Below, piece by piece: positions 1 through 11,724 of a stretch of 64,000 bases of DNA (within the stretch, counting starts at the first letter, position 1; every line of letters begins with the position of its first letter). The DNA comes from Klebsiella michiganensis. Lineage in GTDB: Bacteria > Pseudomonadota > Gammaproteobacteria > Enterobacterales > Enterobacteriaceae. The notes beneath the pieces were generated by a model. The model was not told the DNA's origin, made no database searches, and saw only the letters and a program-made list of their open reading frames with translations. A program made the translations under genes and the position numbers. Location: assembly GCF_002925905.1 (NCBI RefSeq), contig NZ_PRDB01000001.1, forward strand, positions 1,178,001-1,242,000. The letters run 5' to 3'.

Positions 1-507
1 GCCGATATCGCCTGGGTCATCAAAACCTTCGGCGAAGAGCGCTTTGGTAAACGCATTGCCCGCGCCATCGTCGAACGCAACCGCGTCGAACCGATGACGC
101 GTACCAAAGAGCTGGCGGAGGTCGTTGCGGCGGCGACGCCGGTGAAAGATAAATTCAAACATCCCGCGACCCGTACCTTCCAGGCGGTGCGCATTTGGGT
201 GAACAGTGAACTGGAGGAGATAGAGCAGGCGCTAAAAAGCTCGCTCAGCGTGCTGGCCCCGGGCGGGCGGCTCTCAATCATCAGTTTCCACTCGCTGGAA
301 GACCGTATTGTGAAGCGCTTTATGCGCGAGCAAAGCCGCGGTCCGCAGGTTCCGGCAGGGTTACCGATGACCGAAGAGCAGCTTAAAAAACTGGGCGGCC
401 GTGAGCTAAGAGCATTAGGCAAGTTGATGCCGGGCGAAAAAGAGGTAGCTGAAAATCCTCGTGCCCGTAGTTCAGTTCTGCGTATTGCAGAGAGGACGAA
501 CGCATGA
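1..507 (+). CDS. rsmH: 16S rRNA m4C1402 methyltransferase RsmH, 3' part only
   Basis: The reading frame is open from the first base of the window, so this is the C-terminal 168 codons of a gene whose start lies upstream. It reads as the end of RsmH (MraW), the cytoplasmic SAM-dependent enzyme that N4-methylates C1402 of 16S rRNA. Visible family features are the segment [13 protein letters not shown] and the motif [17 protein letters not shown], followed by the basic C-terminal tail. Its TGA overlaps the ftsL ATG in an ATGA junction, which is the usual start of the dcw cluster. An internal ATG at 94 opens an ORF but is not the real start. Confidence 0.95.
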   Translation, partial: ADIAWVIKTFGEERFGKRIARAIVERNRVEPMTRTKELAEVVAAATPVKDKFKHPATRTFQAVRIWVNSELEEIEQALKSSLSVLAPGGRLSIISFHSLEDRIVKRFMREQSRGPQVPAGLPMTEEQLKKLGGRELRALGKLMPGEKEVAENPRARSSVLRIAERTNA

Positions 508-869
508 TCGGCAGAGTGACAGAAGCCCTAAGCAAGGTGAAAGGGTCGATAGGAAGCAACGAGCGCCATGCTTTGCCTGGCGTGATCGGAGACGACCTTC
601 TGCGGTTTGGGAAGCTGCCACTCTGCCTGTTCATTTGCATCATTATTACGGCGATTACGGTGGTGACAACGGCGCACCATACTCGCCTCTTAACCGCGCA
701 GCGCGAACAGCTGGTGCTGGAACGCGACGCGCTGGATATTGAATGGCGCAACCTGATCCTCGAAGAAAATGCTCTCGGCGATCACAGTCGGGTTGAGCGG
801 ATCGCGACCGAGAAGCTTCAGATGCAGCACGTCGATCCATCACAAGAAAATATCGTTGTACAGAAATAA
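504..869 (+). CDS. ftsL: cell division protein FtsL
   Basis: A 121-residue bitopic inner-membrane protein of the FtsQLB divisome subcomplex, which couples the Z-ring to activation of septal synthesis by FtsWI. Residues about 1-35 are cytoplasmic and basic. Residues about 36-57 ([20 protein letters not shown]) form the membrane segment. The periplasmic remainder is a leucine-rich coiled coil ([20 protein letters not shown]) ending in a conserved tail. Length matches the E. coli protein. It overlaps rsmH by 4 nt and is separated from ftsI by a short gap, so translational coupling is likely. Confidence 0.97.
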   Translation: MIGRVTEALSKVKGSIGSNERHALPGVIGDDLLRFGKLPLCLFICIIITAITVVTTAHHTRLLTAQREQLVLERDALDIEWRNLILEENALGDHSRVERIATEKLQMQHVDPSQENIVVQK

Positions 870-884
870 GGATTATTGCGACGC

Positions 885-2651
885 ATGAAAGCAGCGCCGA
901 AAACGCCGAAAGCAAAACGTCAGGAAGAACAGGCCAACTTTATCAGTTGGCGTTTTGCGTTGCTGTGCGGCTGTATTCTGCTGGCGCTGGGCTTCCTGCT
1001 GGGCCGCGTGGCCTGGCTACAGGTGATTAGCCCGGACATGCTGGTACGCCAGGGCGATATGCGTTCTCTGCGCGTGCAGGAAGTCTCTACCGCGCGCGGA
1101 ATGATAACCGATCGTTCCGGCCGCCCGCTGGCGGTGAGCGTGCCGGTAAAAGCTATCTGGGCTGACCCGAAAGAGCTGCATGAAGCCGGGGGCGTGACCC
1201 TGGACAACCGCTGGAAGGCGCTGGCCGATGCGCTGAATATGCCGCTGGATCAGCTGGCATCGCGCATCAATACCAATCCACGGATGCGTTTTATCTATCT
1301 GGCGCGTCAGGTGAACCCTGATATGGCCGACTACATCCGTAAATTGAAGCTGCCGGGGATTCATCTGCGGGAAGAGTCCCGCCGCTACTATCCGTCTGGC
1401 GAAGTAACCGCTCACCTCATTGGCTTCACTAACGTCGATAGCCAGGGGATTGAGGGCGTAGAGAAGAGCTTTGATAAGTGGCTTACCGGCCAGCCCGGCG
1501 AGCGTATCGTGCGTAAAGACCGCTATGGTCGGGTAATCGAAGATATTTCGTCCACCGATAGCCAGGCCGCGCATAACCTGGCGCTGAGCATTGACGAACG
1601 CCTGCAGGCGCTGGTGTATCGCGAGCTGAATAATGCGGTGGCGTTCAACAAAGCGGAGTCAGGTACCGCGGTTCTGGTCGACGTTAACACCGGCGAAGTG
1701 CTGGCGATGGCCAACAGCCCGTCGTACAACCCGAATAATTTCGCGGGCACCTCCAAAGATACGATGCGTAACCGCGCCATTACCGACGTGTTTGAGCCGG
1801 GTTCAACGGTGAAGCCGATGGTGGTGATGACGGCGCTTCAGCGCGGCATTGTTAACGAAAATACCGTACTGAACACCATTCCCTATCGAATTAACGGCCA
1901 CGAAATCAAAGACGTGGCGCGCTACAGCGAATTGACCCTGACCGGGGTACTACAGAAGTCGAGTAACGTCGGTGTTTCTAAGCTGGCGTTAGCGATGCCG
2001 TCCTCAGCGTTAGTAGATACTTACTCACGTTTTGGACTCGGAAAAGCGACCAATTTGGGGTTGGTCGGAGAACGCAGTGGCTTATACCCTCAAAAACAAC
2101 GGTGGTCTGACATAGAGAGGGCCACCTTTTCTTTCGGCTATGGGCTAATGGTAACCCCGTTACAGTTAGCGCGAGTCTACGCAACGATCGGCAGCTACGG
2201 CATATATCGCCCGCTGTCGATTACCAAAGTTGATCCACCGGTTCCGGGCGAGCGCGTCTTCCCGGAATCACTCGTTCGTACCGTTGTTCATATGATGGAA
2301 AGCGTGGCGCTGCCCGGCGGCGGCGGCGTGAAGGCGGCGATCAAAGGCTATCGCATCGCCATTAAAACCGGTACGGCGAAAAAAGTAGGGCCCGACGGCC
2401 GCTACATCAACAAATACATTGCTTACACCGCAGGCGTTGCGCCCGCCAGCCATCCGCGCTTTGCGCTGGTGGTGGTGATCAACGATCCGCAGGCGGGTAA
2501 ATACTACGGCGGCGCCGTTTCCGCGCCGGTCTTCGGTGCCATCATGGGCGGCGTACTGCGCACCATGAACATTGAACCGGATGCGCTGGCAACGGCTGAA
2601 AAAAGTGAATTAGTGATTAATCAAGGCGAGGGAACAGGTGGCAGATCGTAA
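885..2651 (+). CDS. ftsI: septal peptidoglycan transpeptidase FtsI (PBP3)
   Basis: Class B penicillin-binding protein of 588 residues that cross-links septal peptidoglycan with its SEDS partner FtsW. A short cytoplasmic tail leads into a membrane segment (about residues 24-41, [19 protein letters not shown]). A PBP dimerisation domain and the transpeptidase domain follow. The catalytic serine sits in EPGSTVKP (SxxK), with SSN in KSSNVG and KTG in IKTGTAKK. The ATG at 885 is chosen over the TTG at 876 because AAGGA at 868-872 is well spaced for it and the length matches the family. The 3' end overlaps murE by 14 nt. Codons 1950-2210 use unusually many rare codons (see findings). Confidence 0.97.
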   Translation: MKAAPKTPKAKRQEEQANFISWRFALLCGCILLALGFLLGRVAWLQVISPDMLVRQGDMRSLRVQEVSTARGMITDRSGRPLAVSVPVKAIWADPKELHEAGGVTLDNRWKALADALNMPLDQLASRINTNPRMRFIYLARQVNPDMADYIRKLKLPGIHLREESRRYYPSGEVTAHLIGFTNVDSQGIEGVEKSFDKWLTGQPGERIVRKDRYGRVIEDISSTDSQAAHNLALSIDERLQALVYRELNNAVAFNKAESGTAVLVDVNTGEVLAMANSPSYNPNNFAGTSKDTMRNRAITDVFEPGSTVKPMVVMTALQRGIVNENTVLNTIPYRINGHEIKDVARYSELTLTGVLQKSSNVGVSKLALAMPSSALVDTYSRFGLGKATNLGLVGERSGLYPQKQRWSDIERATFSFGYGLMVTPLQLARVYATIGSYGIYRPLSITKVDPPVPGERVFPESLVRTVVHMMESVALPGGGGVKAAIKGYRIAIKTGTAKKVGPDGRYINKYIAYTAGVAPASHPRFALVVVINDPQAGKYYGGAVSAPVFGAIMGGVLRTMNIEPDALATAEKSELVINQGEGTGGRS

Positions 2652-4125
2652 TTTGCGCGACCTTCTCGCTCCGTGGGTGCCAAATGCGCCGGAGCGAATT
2701 CTGCGAGAAATGACGCTGGACAGCCGGGTGGCTGCTTCTGGCGATCTTTTTGTCGCGGTTTTAGGTCATCAGGCGGACGGGCGTCGTTATATCCCGCAGG
2801 CGATAGCGCAAGGTGTTGCTGCCATTATTGCTGAGGCCAAAGATGAGGCCCATGACGGCGAAATCCGTGAAATGCACGGTGTGCCGGTTATCTATCTGAG
2901 CCAACTCAACGAGCGCTTATCCGCGCTGGCCGGGCGTTTTTACCATCAGCCTTCGGAACAACTGCGCCTGGTGGGCGTCACCGGGACTAACGGCAAGACC
3001 ACCACGACACAACTGCTGGCGCAGTGGGCGCAGCTGCTGGGGGAAACCAGCGCGGTAATGGGAACCGTAGGCAATGGCCTGCTGGAGAAAGTTATCCCAA
3101 CGGAAAACACCACCGGTTCGGCCGTTGATGTTCAACACGTACTCTCTGGCCTGGCAGGGCAGGGGGCGACGTTCGCCGCGATGGAAGTCTCTTCCCACGG
3201 GCTGGTGCAGCATCGCGTAGCCGCGCTGCAGTTTGCCGCCTCGGTCTTCACCAACCTGAGCCGCGATCACCTCGATTACCACGGTGATATGGAACATTAC
3301 GAAGCGGCGAAATGGCTGCTCTACTCAACCCACCATTGCGGGCAGGCGATTGTTAATGCGGACGATGAAGTCGGTCGCCGCTGGCTGGCGAAGCTGCCGG
3401 ATGCGGTTGCCGTATCGATGGAAGATCACATTAACCCGAACTGCCGGGGTCGCTGGCTCAAAGCGACCGCCGTGAGCTATCACGATAGCGGCGCCACCAT
3501 TCAGTTTGCCTCCAGCTGGGGGAACGGCGAGATCGAAAGCCGCCTGATGGGCGCCTTTAACGTCAGCAATCTGCTGCTGGCCTTAGCCACCCTGCTGGCG
3601 CTGGGCTATCCGCTTGCCGATCTGCTGAAAACCGCCGCGCGCCTGCAGCCGGTATGCGGGCGTATGGAAGTGTTCGCCGCGCCGGGTAAACCGACCGTGG
3701 TCGTTGATTACGCCCACACGCCTGATGCGCTGGAAAAAGCGCTGCAGGCGGCGCGTCTGCACTGTCGCGGTAAACTGTGGTGCGTATTTGGCTGCGGCGG
3801 GGATCGCGACAAAGGCAAGCGTCCGCTGATGGGCGCTATCGCCGAAGAGTTTGCCGATATCGTGGTTGTCACCGACGACAACCCGCGCACCGAAGAGCCG
3901 CGGGCGATTATCAACGACATTCTGGCCGGCATGCTGGACGCGGGCCATGCCAGGGCGGTGGAAGGTCGTGCGGAAGCGGTCACTAATGCGGTGATGCAGG
4001 CGAAAGAAAACGACGTCGTTCTGGTGGCGGGCAAAGGCCACGAGGACTATCAAATCGTCGGCAATCGCCGACTCGATTACTCTGACCGCGTCACCGTAGC
4101 GCGTCTGCTGGGGGCGGTAGCATGA
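2638..4125 (+). CDS. murE: UDP-MurNAc-tripeptide synthetase (meso-DAP adding) MurE
   Basis: Cytoplasmic ATP-dependent Mur ligase of 495 residues that adds meso-diaminopimelate to UDP-MurNAc-L-Ala-D-Glu. The ATP loop is [13 protein letters not shown]. The DNPR motif ([10 protein letters not shown]) is the known signature for meso-DAP recognition, so the cell wall is of the Gram-negative DAP type. The start is GTG at 2638, inside the end of ftsI, and gives the usual [11 protein letters not shown]-terminus. It overlaps murF by 4 nt (ATGA). Confidence 0.97.
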   Translation: MADRNLRDLLAPWVPNAPERILREMTLDSRVAASGDLFVAVLGHQADGRRYIPQAIAQGVAAIIAEAKDEAHDGEIREMHGVPVIYLSQLNERLSALAGRFYHQPSEQLRLVGVTGTNGKTTTTQLLAQWAQLLGETSAVMGTVGNGLLEKVIPTENTTGSAVDVQHVLSGLAGQGATFAAMEVSSHGLVQHRVAALQFAASVFTNLSRDHLDYHGDMEHYEAAKWLLYSTHHCGQAIVNADDEVGRRWLAKLPDAVAVSMEDHINPNCRGRWLKATAVSYHDSGATIQFASSWGNGEIESRLMGAFNVSNLLLALATLLALGYPLADLLKTAARLQPVCGRMEVFAAPGKPTVVVDYAHTPDALEKALQAARLHCRGKLWCVFGCGGDRDKGKRPLMGAIAEEFADIVVVTDDNPRTEEPRAIINDILAGMLDAGHARAVEGRAEAVTNAVMQAKENDVVLVAGKGHEDYQIVGNRRLDYSDRVTVARLLGAVA

Positions 4126-5480
4126 TTCGCTTGACTCTCAGCCAGCTCGCCGGCATCACGCATGGCGAGCTGCACGGCCGCGATGTGGCGATTGATGACG
4201 TCACCTCCGATACCCGTAAAATCACGGCGGGCTGCCTGTTCGTGGCGCTAAAAGGCGAGCGCTTTGATGCGCATGACTTTGCCGAACAGGCGAAAGCTGC
4301 CGGCGCGGGCGCACTGTTGGTCAGCCGTCAGCTGGCCTGCGATCTACCGCAGGTGGTGGTGAAGGATACGCGTCTGGCGTTTGGCGAACTGGCCGCGTGG
4401 GTGCGTCAGCAGGTGCCGGCGCGCGTGGTCGCGCTGACCGGATCTTCCGGAAAAACCTCGGTTAAAGAGATGACCGCGGCGATTCTGAGCCAGTGCGGCA
4501 ATACGCTGTATACCGCAGGTAACCTGAACAACGATATCGGCGTGCCGATGACGCTGCTGCGTCTCACCAAAGAACATGACTACGCGGTCATCGAGTTAGG
4601 CGCTAATCACCAGGGGGAAATTGCCTGGACAGTTAGCCTGACCCGTCCCGAAGCCGCGTTAGTGAATAACCTGGCCGCCGCGCACCTGGAAGGCTTTGGC
4701 TCTCTGGAAGGCGTGGCGAAAGCCAAGGGCGAAATTTACACCGGTCTGCCGCTCAACGGCATCGCGATTATGAACGCCGACAATAATGACTGGCTGAACT
4801 GGCAAAGCGTGATTGGCGAGCGTAAAACCTGGCGTTTTTCGCCGAACGCCGCCCACAGCGATTTCACGGCAACCAACGTTCATGTGACCTCGCACGGGAC
4901 TGAATTTACTCTGCAGACCCCAACGGGCAGCGTTGATGTACTGCTACCGCTGCCGGGGCGCCATAACATCGCCAACGCGCTGGCTGCCGCGGCGCTGTCA
5001 ATGGCGGTGGGGGCGACGCATGAGGCGATCAAAGCGGGTCTGAAAGATCTGAAAGCGGTACCGGGGCGGTTATTCCCGATTCAGCTGACCGACAGCCAGC
5101 TGCTGCTGGATGATTCCTATAACGCCAACGTCGGCTCGCTGACCGCTGCGGTACAGGTGCTGTCTGAGATGCCGGGCTACCGGGTACTGGTCGTTGGCGA
5201 TATGGCCGAACTCGGCGCGGAAAGCCAGGCGTGCCATCGTCAGGTGGGCGAAGCGGCAAAAGCGGCCGGGCTCGATCGCGTACTGAGCGTCGGTACGTTG
5301 AGCGCAGAGATCAGCGGCGCCAGCGGCGTTGGCGAACATTTTAGCGAGAAGGCCGCGCTGGTGACCCGCCTGCGCGAGCTCACCGCAGAACATAAAATTA
5401 TGACCATTTTAGTGAAGGGTTCACGTAGTGCCGCCATGGAAGTGGTAGTACGCGCATTACAGGAGAACGGAACATGTTAG
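4122..5480 (+). CDS. murF: UDP-MurNAc-pentapeptide synthetase MurF
   Basis: Cytoplasmic Mur ligase of 452 residues that adds D-Ala-D-Ala to the UDP-MurNAc-tripeptide, completing the soluble precursor. The N-terminal domain (about 1-80) is the MurF-type substrate domain. The ATP-binding loop is [14 protein letters not shown] near residue 105, and the C-terminal ligase domain contains [13 protein letters not shown]. It uses the product of ddlB, encoded downstream in the same cluster. The 3' end overlaps mraY by 7 nt. Confidence 0.97.
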   Translation: MIRLTLSQLAGITHGELHGRDVAIDDVTSDTRKITAGCLFVALKGERFDAHDFAEQAKAAGAGALLVSRQLACDLPQVVVKDTRLAFGELAAWVRQQVPARVVALTGSSGKTSVKEMTAAILSQCGNTLYTAGNLNNDIGVPMTLLRLTKEHDYAVIELGANHQGEIAWTVSLTRPEAALVNNLAAAHLEGFGSLEGVAKAKGEIYTGLPLNGIAIMNADNNDWLNWQSVIGERKTWRFSPNAAHSDFTATNVHVTSHGTEFTLQTPTGSVDVLLPLPGRHNIANALAAAALSMAVGATHEAIKAGLKDLKAVPGRLFPIQLTDSQLLLDDSYNANVGSLTAAVQVLSEMPGYRVLVVGDMAELGAESQACHRQVGEAAKAAGLDRVLSVGTLSAEISGASGVGEHFSEKAALVTRLRELTAEHKIMTILVKGSRSAAMEVVVRALQENGTC

Positions 5481-6556
5481 TATGGCTGGCCGAACATTTG
5501 GTCAAATATTATTCAGGCTTTAACGTCTTTTCCTACCTGACGTTTCGCGCCATTGTCAGCCTGCTGACCGCGCTGTTCATCTCTCTGTGGATGGGCCCGC
5601 GCATGATCGCCCGTCTGCAAAAACTCTCCTTTGGCCAGGTTGTACGTAACGATGGCCCGGAATCTCACTTTAGTAAGCGCGGTACGCCGACCATGGGCGG
5701 GATCATGATCCTGACCGCCATTGTTGTCTCCGTTCTGCTGTGGGCCTATCCATCTAACCCCTACGTCTGGTGCGTGCTGACGGTACTGGTGGGCTACGGC
5801 ATCATCGGCTTCGTTGATGACTACCGTAAGGTGGTTCGCAAAGATACCAAGGGCCTGATTGCCCGCTGGAAATACTTCTGGATGTCGGTGATTGCGCTGG
5901 GCGTCGCCTTTGCGCTGTATATGGCGGGTAAAGATACGCCGGCGACTCAGCTGGTGGTGCCGTTCTTTAAAGACGTGATGCCGCAGCTGGGCCTGTTCTA
6001 CGTCCTGCTGGCCTATTTTGTTATCGTCGGGACCGGTAATGCGGTCAACCTGACCGACGGCCTTGATGGGCTGGCGATTATGCCAACCGTATTCGTTGCC
6101 GCCGGCTTCGCGCTGGTTGCCTGGGCGACCGGGAACATGAATTTCGCCAACTACCTGCATATCCCTTATTTGCGTCACGCCGGTGAACTGGTGATCGTCT
6201 GTACGGCGATTGTCGGCGCGGGCCTGGGCTTCCTGTGGTTTAACACCTATCCGGCACAGGTCTTTATGGGCGATGTGGGTTCGCTGGCTCTCGGCGGCGC
6301 GCTGGGGATTATCGCCGTGCTGCTGCGCCAGGAATTCCTGCTGGTGATTATGGGCGGCGTATTTGTGGTGGAAACGCTCTCGGTGATTCTGCAGGTCGGC
6401 TCCTTCAAGCTGCGCGGTCAGCGCATCTTCCGCATGGCGCCGATTCACCATCACTATGAACTGAAAGGCTGGCCGGAACCGCGCGTTATCGTGCGTTTCT
6501 GGATTATTTCGCTGATGCTGGTGCTGATTGGCCTGGCGACGCTGAAGGTACGTTAA
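5474..6556 (+). CDS. mraY: phospho-MurNAc-pentapeptide transferase MraY
   Basis: Polytopic inner-membrane enzyme of 360 residues that transfers phospho-MurNAc-pentapeptide to undecaprenyl phosphate, giving lipid I. About ten hydrophobic segments are visible. Family signatures are GFVDDYRK with the paired catalytic aspartates, [25 protein letters not shown], and the triple histidine in MAPIHHHYE. Length equals the E. coli protein. The gene overlaps the end of murF and is followed after 2 nt by murD. Confidence 0.97.
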   Translation: MLVWLAEHLVKYYSGFNVFSYLTFRAIVSLLTALFISLWMGPRMIARLQKLSFGQVVRNDGPESHFSKRGTPTMGGIMILTAIVVSVLLWAYPSNPYVWCVLTVLVGYGIIGFVDDYRKVVRKDTKGLIARWKYFWMSVIALGVAFALYMAGKDTPATQLVVPFFKDVMPQLGLFYVLLAYFVIVGTGNAVNLTDGLDGLAIMPTVFVAAGFALVAWATGNMNFANYLHIPYLRHAGELVIVCTAIVGAGLGFLWFNTYPAQVFMGDVGSLALGGALGIIAVLLRQEFLLVIMGGVFVVETLSVILQVGSFKLRGQRIFRMAPIHHHYELKGWPEPRVIVRFWIISLMLVLIGLATLKVR

Positions 6557-6558
6557 TC

Positions 6559-7875
6559 ATGGCAGATTATCAGGGTAAAAAAGTCGTCATTATTGGGCTG
6601 GGTATGACCGGCCTGTCATGCGTGGACTTTTTCATGGCTCGCGGCGTGACGCCGCGGGTGATGGATACCCGCGTTGCGCCGGCGGGGCTGGATAAGCTGC
6701 CGGAAGCCGTTGAGCGCTATGTCGGCGGTCTGAACGAAGACTGGCTGTTGACGGCGGACCTGATTGTCGCCAGCCCTGGCATCGCGTTGGCGCATCCTTC
6801 CCTGAGCGCCGCGGCGGATGCGGGGGTAGAAATAGTCGGCGATATTGAACTGTTCTGCCGCGAGGCGCAGGCGCCGATTATTGCGATCACCGGTTCCAAC
6901 GGTAAAAGCACCGTGACTTCCCTTGTGGGAGAAATGGCGAAAGCGGCGGGGTTGAACGTTGGCGTCGGGGGCAATATTGGCCTGCCGGCGCTGATGCTGC
7001 TGGATCCTGAGCGCGAACTCTATGTCCTGGAGCTTTCCAGCTTCCAGCTGGAAACCACCTCCAGCCTGCGGGCGGCCGCGGCGACGATCCTTAACGTCAC
7101 CGAAGATCATATGGACCGCTATCCGCTGGGGCTTCAGCAGTACCGCGCCGCCAAACTGCGCGTTTATGAGAACGCCCGGGCCTGTATCGTTAATGCCGAC
7201 GATGCGTTAACCATGCCGGTACGCGGCGCTGACGATCGCTGCATCAGCTTCGGCGTTGACGTTGGCGACTATCACCTGAACCGCCAGCAGGGAGAAACCT
7301 GGCTGCGCGTCAAAGGCGAGAAAGTGCTCAACGTCAAAGAGATGAAGATTAGCGGCCAGCATAACTACAGTAACGCGCTTGCGGCCCTGGCTCTGGCGGA
7401 CGCGGCGGGTCTGCCGCGCGCCAGTAGCCTGAAAGCGCTGACCACATTCACCGGGCTGGCGCATCGTTTCCAGCTGGTGCTGGAGCACAACGGCGTGCGC
7501 TGGATCAACGATTCTAAAGCCACCAACGTCGGCAGTACCGAAGCGGCGCTCAATGGGCTGCATCTTGATGGAACGCTCTATCTGCTGCTGGGCGGCGATG
7601 GGAAATCCGCTGATTTCACGCCGTTAAGCCGTTACCTGACCGTCGACAACGTTCGCCTGTACTGCTTTGGCCGCGACGGCGCGCAGCTGGCGGCCCTTCG
7701 CCCGGACGTCGCCGTGCAAACGGAAACCATGGAGCAGGCGATGCGCCAGATTGCGCCGCAGGTTGTCGCGGGCGATATGGTGCTGCTGTCTCCCGCGTGC
7801 GCCAGCCTCGATCAGTTTAAAAACTTTGAACAACGCGGCGACATCTTTGCTCGCCTGGCGAAGGAGTTAGGTTGA
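6559..7875 (+). CDS. murD: UDP-MurNAc-L-alanine:D-glutamate ligase MurD
   Basis: Cytoplasmic Mur ligase of 438 residues that adds D-glutamate to UDP-MurNAc-L-Ala. The N-terminal Rossmann-like domain begins [17 protein letters not shown]. The ATP loop is [14 protein letters not shown] near residue 115, followed by the ELSSFQLE segment and the C-terminal ligase domain with [13 protein letters not shown]. It is co-oriented and nearly contiguous with mraY, and its TGA shares one base with the ftsW ATG. Confidence 0.97.
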   Translation: MADYQGKKVVIIGLGMTGLSCVDFFMARGVTPRVMDTRVAPAGLDKLPEAVERYVGGLNEDWLLTADLIVASPGIALAHPSLSAAADAGVEIVGDIELFCREAQAPIIAITGSNGKSTVTSLVGEMAKAAGLNVGVGGNIGLPALMLLDPERELYVLELSSFQLETTSSLRAAAATILNVTEDHMDRYPLGLQQYRAAKLRVYENARACIVNADDALTMPVRGADDRCISFGVDVGDYHLNRQQGETWLRVKGEKVLNVKEMKISGQHNYSNALAALALADAAGLPRASSLKALTTFTGLAHRFQLVLEHNGVRWINDSKATNVGSTEAALNGLHLDGTLYLLLGGDGKSADFTPLSRYLTVDNVRLYCFGRDGAQLAALRPDVAVQTETMEQAMRQIAPQVVAGDMVLLSPACASLDQFKNFEQRGDIFARLAKELG

Positions 7876-9134
7876 TGCGTTTATCACTCCCGCGCCTGAA
7901 AATGCCACGGCTGAGACTGCCGCGTCTGCCGGGAATGTTTATTTTCGCATGGCTGTTCGCCGCGCTGAAAGGCTGGGTGATGGGCTCGCGGCAAAAAGAT
8001 ACCGATAGCCTGGTGATGTATGACCGGATGCTGCTGTGGCTGACCTTTGGCCTGGCCGCAATCGGCTTCATTATGGTGACCTCGGCGTCGATGCCCGTAG
8101 GCCAGCGTCTGGCGAACGATCCGTTTCTGTTTGCCAAGCGCGATGGCTTATACATTCTGCTGGCGCTAGGGCTGGCGATGGTGACGCTGCGCCTGCCGAT
8201 GGAGTTCTGGCAGCGCCATAGTACCGCGATGCTGATCGCCTCTATCGTCATGCTGCTGATTGTTCTGGTGGTCGGTAGCTCGGTTAACGGGGCGTCGCGC
8301 TGGATTGCGCTGGGGCCGCTGCGTATCCAGCCTGCGGAGTTTACCAAGCTGTCGCTGTTTTGCTACATCGCCAACTACCTCGTGCGTAAAGGCGACGAAG
8401 TGCGTAACAACCTGCGCGGCTTCTTAAAGCCGATGGGCGTGATTTTCGTACTGGCGATTTTACTGCTGGCGCAGCCTGACCTCGGTACCGTCGTCGTGCT
8501 GTTTGTGACCACTCTGGCCATGCTGTTCCTGGCGGGAGCCAAGCTGTGGCAGTTCATCGCCATTATCGGGATGGGGCTTTCGGCGGTCGTACTGCTGATT
8601 CTGGCTGAACCGTACCGTATCCGCCGCGTGACCTCTTTCTGGAACCCGTGGGAAGATCCGTTCGGCAGCGGCTACCAGCTAACCCAGTCGCTGATGGCCT
8701 TTGGTCGCGGCGAAATGTGGGGGCAGGGCCTGGGCAATTCGGTCCAGAAGCTGGAGTATTTGCCCGAGGCGCACACCGATTTCATCTTCGCCATTATCGG
8801 TGAAGAGCTCGGTTATATCGGTGTGGTACTCGCACTTTTAATGGTATTCTTCGTCGCTTTTCGCGCCATGTCCATTGGCCGCAAAGCGCTGGAGATTGAC
8901 CACCGTTTCTCCGGATTTCTGGCCTGCGCCATTGGGATCTGGTTTAGCTTTCAGGCGCTGGTTAACGTCGGCGCGGCGGCGGGGATGCTGCCAACCAAAG
9001 GCCTGACGCTGCCTCTGATCAGTTACGGCGGTTCGAGCCTGCTGATTATGTCGACGGCGATCATGTTGCTGTTACGAATTGATTATGAAACGCGTCTGGA
9101 AAAAGCCCAGGCGTTTACACGGGGTGTTCGATGA
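7875..9134 (+). CDS. ftsW: septal SEDS glycosyltransferase FtsW
   Basis: Inner-membrane SEDS polymerase of 419 residues that makes septal glycan strands from lipid II together with FtsI. The N-terminus is basic ([20 protein letters not shown]) and a few residues longer than in E. coli. About ten membrane segments follow. Conserved SEDS sequences include [30 protein letters not shown] and the C-terminal [12 protein letters not shown]. The ATG at 7875 overlaps the murD stop by one base; an in-frame TTG at 7872 is less likely. The 3' end overlaps murG by 4 nt. Confidence 0.96.
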   Translation: MRLSLPRLKMPRLRLPRLPGMFIFAWLFAALKGWVMGSRQKDTDSLVMYDRMLLWLTFGLAAIGFIMVTSASMPVGQRLANDPFLFAKRDGLYILLALGLAMVTLRLPMEFWQRHSTAMLIASIVMLLIVLVVGSSVNGASRWIALGPLRIQPAEFTKLSLFCYIANYLVRKGDEVRNNLRGFLKPMGVIFVLAILLLAQPDLGTVVVLFVTTLAMLFLAGAKLWQFIAIIGMGLSAVVLLILAEPYRIRRVTSFWNPWEDPFGSGYQLTQSLMAFGRGEMWGQGLGNSVQKLEYLPEAHTDFIFAIIGEELGYIGVVLALLMVFFVAFRAMSIGRKALEIDHRFSGFLACAIGIWFSFQALVNVGAAAGMLPTKGLTLPLISYGGSSLLIMSTAIMLLLRIDYETRLEKAQAFTRGVR

Positions 9135-10201
9135 GCGGTCAGGAAAAGCGCTTAATGGTGATGGCAGGCGGTACCGGCGGACACGTGTTCCCGGGACTGG
9201 CGGTTGCGCACCATTTAATGGACCAGGGCTGGCAGGTCCGCTGGCTGGGTACCGCGGATCGTATGGAAGCGGATTTAGTGCCGAAGCACGGCATTGAAAT
9301 TGATTTCATTCAGATATCCGGCCTGCGCGGCAAGGGCCTGAAGGCGCAGATGCTGGCGCCGGTGCGTATTTTCAACGCCTGGCGTCAGGCGCGAGCGATT
9401 ATGCAGCGTTTTCAGCCGGACGTGGTGCTGGGCATGGGCGGCTATGTTTCCGGACCTGGCGGTCTGGCGGCATGGTCGCTGGGGATCCCGGTTGTCCTGC
9501 ATGAACAGAACGGGATTGCCGGCCTGACGAATAAATGGCTGGCGAAAATTGCCAAAAAGGTCATGCAGGCATTTCCCGGCGCTTTCCCGCATGCCGACGT
9601 TGTTGGCAACCCGGTTCGCACCGATGTGCTGGCGCTGCCGCTGCCGGAGCAGCGGTTAGTCGGGCGCCAGGGGCCGATTCGCGTATTGGTCGTCGGCGGC
9701 TCGCAGGGCGCGCGCGTGCTCAATCAGACGATGCCGCAGGTGGCGGCGAAGCTGGGTTCTGCTGTTACCATCTGGCACCAGAGCGGTAAAGGGGGCCAGG
9801 AGAGCGTACAGCAGGCCTATTCCGACGCCGGCCAGCCGCAGCACAAAGTCACCGAATTTATTGACGACATGGCGGCGGCTTATGCCTGGGCTGATGTTGT
9901 CGTATGTCGTTCCGGGGCGCTGACGGTGAGCGAAATTGCCGCCGCGGGTTTACCGGCGCTGTTTGTGCCTTTTCAGCACAAAGATCGTCAGCAGTACTGG
10001 AATGCGCTGCCGTTAGAGAAGGCAGGGGCAGCGAAGATCCTTGAGCAGCCGCAGTTTACCGTGGAGGCCGTTGCGCAAACCCTGGCGGGTTGGGATCGCG
10101 AGACGCTGCTGGATATGGCGGAGCGAGCGCGCAGAGCCTCGATTCCGGACGCGACCGAACGGGTAGCAGAAGAAGTGAGCGCCGCAGCACTGGCGCGTTA
10201 A
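9131..10201 (+). CDS. murG: lipid II synthase (UDP-GlcNAc transferase) MurG
   Basis: Peripheral inner-membrane GT28 glycosyltransferase of 356 residues that adds GlcNAc to lipid I. The N-terminal glycine loop is [15 protein letters not shown] and the second is VVGGSQGAR. The donor-binding region contains [21 protein letters not shown] and PFQHKDRQQ. It starts within the last codons of ftsW. A 47-nt gap separates it from murC, one of the longer spacers in this part of the cluster. Confidence 0.97.
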   Translation: MSGQEKRLMVMAGGTGGHVFPGLAVAHHLMDQGWQVRWLGTADRMEADLVPKHGIEIDFIQISGLRGKGLKAQMLAPVRIFNAWRQARAIMQRFQPDVVLGMGGYVSGPGGLAAWSLGIPVVLHEQNGIAGLTNKWLAKIAKKVMQAFPGAFPHADVVGNPVRTDVLALPLPEQRLVGRQGPIRVLVVGGSQGARVLNQTMPQVAAKLGSAVTIWHQSGKGGQESVQQAYSDAGQPQHKVTEFIDDMAAAYAWADVVVCRSGALTVSEIAAAGLPALFVPFQHKDRQQYWNALPLEKAGAAKILEQPQFTVEAVAQTLAGWDRETLLDMAERARRASIPDATERVAEEVSAAALAR

Positions 10202-10248
10202 TCGCGGTGATGATCACCGTCCGAATAAAGAAGTTGATGGCGTAAAGA

Positions 10249-11724
10249 ATGAATACACAAGATCTGGCAAAACTGCGTTCTATCGTGCCCGAGATGCGTC
10301 GCGTCCGGCACATTCACTTTGTTGGCATTGGCGGTGCCGGCATGGGCGGTATTGCCGAAGTTCTGGCCAACGAAGGTTATCAGATTAGCGGCTCCGACCT
10401 GGCGCCGAATCCGGTGACCCAGCAGTTGACTCAGCTTGGCGCCACGATTTATTTCAACCATCGCCCTGAAAACGTGCGCGATGCGAGCGTTGTCGTGGTT
10501 TCCAGCGCGATTTCTGCGGATAACCCGGAAATCGTCGCCGCCCACGAAGCGCGTATTCCGGTTATTCGCCGCGCCGAGATGCTGGCGGAGCTGATGCGTT
10601 TTCGCCACGGCATTGCCATTGCCGGCACGCACGGAAAGACCACAACCACGGCGATGGTCTCGAGCATTTACGCTGAAGCCGGGCTGGATCCTACCTTCGT
10701 GAACGGTGGTCTGGTCAAAGCCGCTGGCGTGCACGCGCGCCTTGGCCATAGTCGTTACCTGATTGCCGAAGCGGACGAAAGCGACGCCTCGTTCCTGCAT
10801 TTACAGCCGATGGTCGCTATCGTAACCAATATCGAAGCCGATCATATGGATACCTACCACGGCGACTTCGAAAACCTGAAGCAGACGTTTATTAACTTCC
10901 TGCACAATCTGCCGTTCTACGGACGCGCGGTGATGTGCGTGGACGATCCGGTGATTCGTGAACTGCTGCCGCGCGTTGGCCGCCAGCTCACCACCTACGG
11001 ATTTAGCGATGATGCCGACGTTCGCGTGGAAGAGTATCGTCAGGTTGGCGCTCAGGGCCATTTCCGTCTGGTTCGCCAGGATAAAGAGGTCATTCAGGTG
11101 ACGCTGAACGCACCGGGTCGCCACAACGCGCTGAACGCGGCGGCGGCGGTGGCCGTTGCGACGGAAGAGGGCATTGATGATGACGCTATTTTGCGCGCGC
11201 TGGAAAGCTTCCAGGGCACCGGCCGTCGCTTTGATTTCCTTGGCGAATACCCCTTAGCTGAAGTTAACGGTAAAGAGGGTACCGCGATGCTGATCGATGA
11301 TTATGGTCATCATCCTACGGAAGTGGATGCCACCATCAAAGCGGCGCGGGCGGGCTGGCCGGATAAAAACCTGGTGATGCTGTTTCAGCCGCACCGTTTT
11401 ACCCGTACGCGCGATCTGTACGATGATTTCGCCAACGTGCTGACCCAGGTTGACGCGCTGCTGATGCTGGACGTTTATTCCGCGGGCGAAGCCGCTATTC
11501 CTGGCGCCGACAGCCGCTCGCTGTGCCGTACGATTCGCGGCCGCGGTAAAGTCGACCCGATTCTGGTTTCCGACCCGGCGCAGGCGGCAGAGATGCTGGC
11601 TTCAGTATTGACCGGCAACGATCTGGTGCTGGTTCAGGGGGCGGGAAATATTGGTAAAATCGCCCGTCACCTGGCGGAAATCAAATTGCAGCCGCAAAAA
11701 TCGCAGGAGGAGCGCCATGGCTGA
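10249..11724 (+). CDS. murC: UDP-MurNAc:L-alanine ligase MurC
   Basis: Cytoplasmic Mur ligase of 491 residues that adds the first amino acid, L-alanine, to UDP-MurNAc. The N-terminal UDP-binding loop is [16 protein letters not shown], the ATP loop is [14 protein letters not shown], and the C-terminal domain carries [11 protein letters not shown] and FQPHRFTRT. Substrate order in the pathway is MurC, MurD, MurE, MurF, and all four genes lie in this window. The last codons overlap ddlB by 8 nt. Confidence 0.97.
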   Translation: MNTQDLAKLRSIVPEMRRVRHIHFVGIGGAGMGGIAEVLANEGYQISGSDLAPNPVTQQLTQLGATIYFNHRPENVRDASVVVVSSAISADNPEIVAAHEARIPVIRRAEMLAELMRFRHGIAIAGTHGKTTTTAMVSSIYAEAGLDPTFVNGGLVKAAGVHARLGHSRYLIAEADESDASFLHLQPMVAIVTNIEADHMDTYHGDFENLKQTFINFLHNLPFYGRAVMCVDDPVIRELLPRVGRQLTTYGFSDDADVRVEEYRQVGAQGHFRLVRQDKEVIQVTLNAPGRHNALNAAAAVAVATEEGIDDDAILRALESFQGTGRRFDFLGEYPLAEVNGKEGTAMLIDDYGHHPTEVDATIKAARAGWPDKNLVMLFQPHRFTRTRDLYDDFANVLTQVDALLMLDVYSAGEAAIPGADSRSLCRTIRGRGKVDPILVSDPAQAAEMLASVLTGNDLVLVQGAGNIGKIARHLAEIKLQPQKSQEERHG

